Shown one piece after another: positions 6,295 through 6,538 of a DNA stretch of 6,538 nucleotides (within the stretch, counting starts at the first letter, position 1; each line of letters starts with the position of its first letter). The notes under the pieces are model-generated. The model was not told the origin of the DNA. It did no database searches and saw nothing but the letters and a program-made list of their open reading frames with translations. The DNA is from Bacteroidales bacterium (GTDB taxonomy: Bacteria > Bacteroidota > Bacteroidia > Bacteroidales > ML635J-15), in contig JAQVPT010000207.1 in the NCBI GenBank assembly GCA_028701945.1, forward strand, positions 1 to 6,538. The letters are read 5' to 3'. Position numbers and translations under genes: made by a program.

Positions 6295-6345
6295 CAAAAT
6301 ATTACTTAAATACAATTAACTAAATTAAACTAAATTTATTATCTT

Positions 6346-6538
6346 ATGAAAAAATTATTTATTATTCTTATTGCAATGTTTATCGGCATTTTTGCTTTTG
6401 GACAAAACAAAAAAACCGGTTTAGTTTGCGAAAAAAACACAACCAAATCAACCCAAGCCACTTGGGCACAAGTTGAAACTTTTTTTAATGTTACCGATAT
6501 AAATGGTAACACACACGATTTAGATGCTTATTTAGATG
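6346..6538 (+). CDS. Secreted protein, N-terminal part only, possibly redoxin-like
   Basis: Sixty-four residues are visible before the right edge cuts the gene. A Sec signal peptide is clear: MKK, a hydrophobic core rich in Ile and Phe, and a likely cut after about residue 19 (FAFG before QNKK). The mature part has a low-complexity NKKTGLVCEKNTTKSTQATW stretch (21-40), then VETFFNVTDINGNTHDLDAY. The phrase FxVTDINGNTHDL followed by a short loop resembles the segment just before the thioredoxin-fold CxxC motif in exported redoxin/TlpA-like proteins of Bacteroidetes. That motif would lie beyond the window, so this assignment is an inference. A T9SS sorting domain at the far end would also be typical. 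The start is the first ATG and gives a full signal peptide. Confidence 0.75.
   Translation, partial: MKKLFIILIAMFIGIFAFGQNKKTGLVCEKNTTKSTQATWAQVETFFNVTDINGNTHDLDAYLD

Larger units (their letters stand above)
5956..6345. other. Divergent intergenic region between two secreted-protein genes
   Basis: These 390 bp are AT-rich and separate two divergent genes for exported proteins. A -7 box for the leftward gene lies at 5990-5997; the 15-bp element and promoter for the rightward gene lie at 6251-6294. Between them (about 6020-6250) I see no credible gene, RNA or terminator. There is only a weak six-pair inverted repeat, TTTTCT (6175-6180) and AGAAAA (6193-6198). Confidence 0.65.

Overview
The window looks like chromosomal DNA of an AT-rich Bacteroidota (Bacteroidetes) species, most likely of the Bacteroidales type. 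Three lines of evidence agree. Every clear promoter fits the Bacteroidetes housekeeping sigma pattern (TTTG-like -33 box, TAnnTTTG -7 box). The start codons lack good Shine-Dalgarno sequences. One gene encodes a protein with a type IX secretion (T9SS) C-terminal sorting domain. The str genes also run straight from fusA into rpsJ with no tuf between them, an order known in this phylum.

Layout. Positions 1-3298 (minus strand) hold a compact translation operon read from right to left: rpsL (S12), rpsG (S7), fusA (EF-G) and rpsJ (S10, cut by the window edge at its 3' end). The spacers are 17, 9 and 16 bp. A well-formed promoter lies about 45 bp upstream of rpsL, and the S10 operon presumably continues beyond position 1. 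Positions 3299-3643 are a divergent non-coding region. Positions 3644-4735 (plus) encode a predicted lipoprotein with a beta-helix-like fold and two copies of a Ca-binding-like GDTNGD segment, followed at once by a strong intrinsic terminator. Positions 4808-5164 (minus) encode a YraN/UPF0102 protein. Positions 5221-5955 (minus) encode a T9SS cargo protein. Positions 5956-6345 are a second divergent non-coding region. From 6346 to the right edge (plus) is the N-terminal part of a secreted protein, perhaps a redoxin.

How the parts relate. The left half is core translation machinery under one promoter. The right half is a set of single genes for exported proteins plus yraN, each apparently with its own control signals. 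Two details stand out. The two plus-strand exported-protein genes share a nearly identical 15-bp element (one mismatch) at exactly the same distance from the -7 box. The terminator hairpin after the T9SS gene abuts the yraN start codon, so any yraN message must read through it or carry it in its leader. I see no mobile element, CRISPR array, tRNA or rRNA, and no convincing new multi-gene system.
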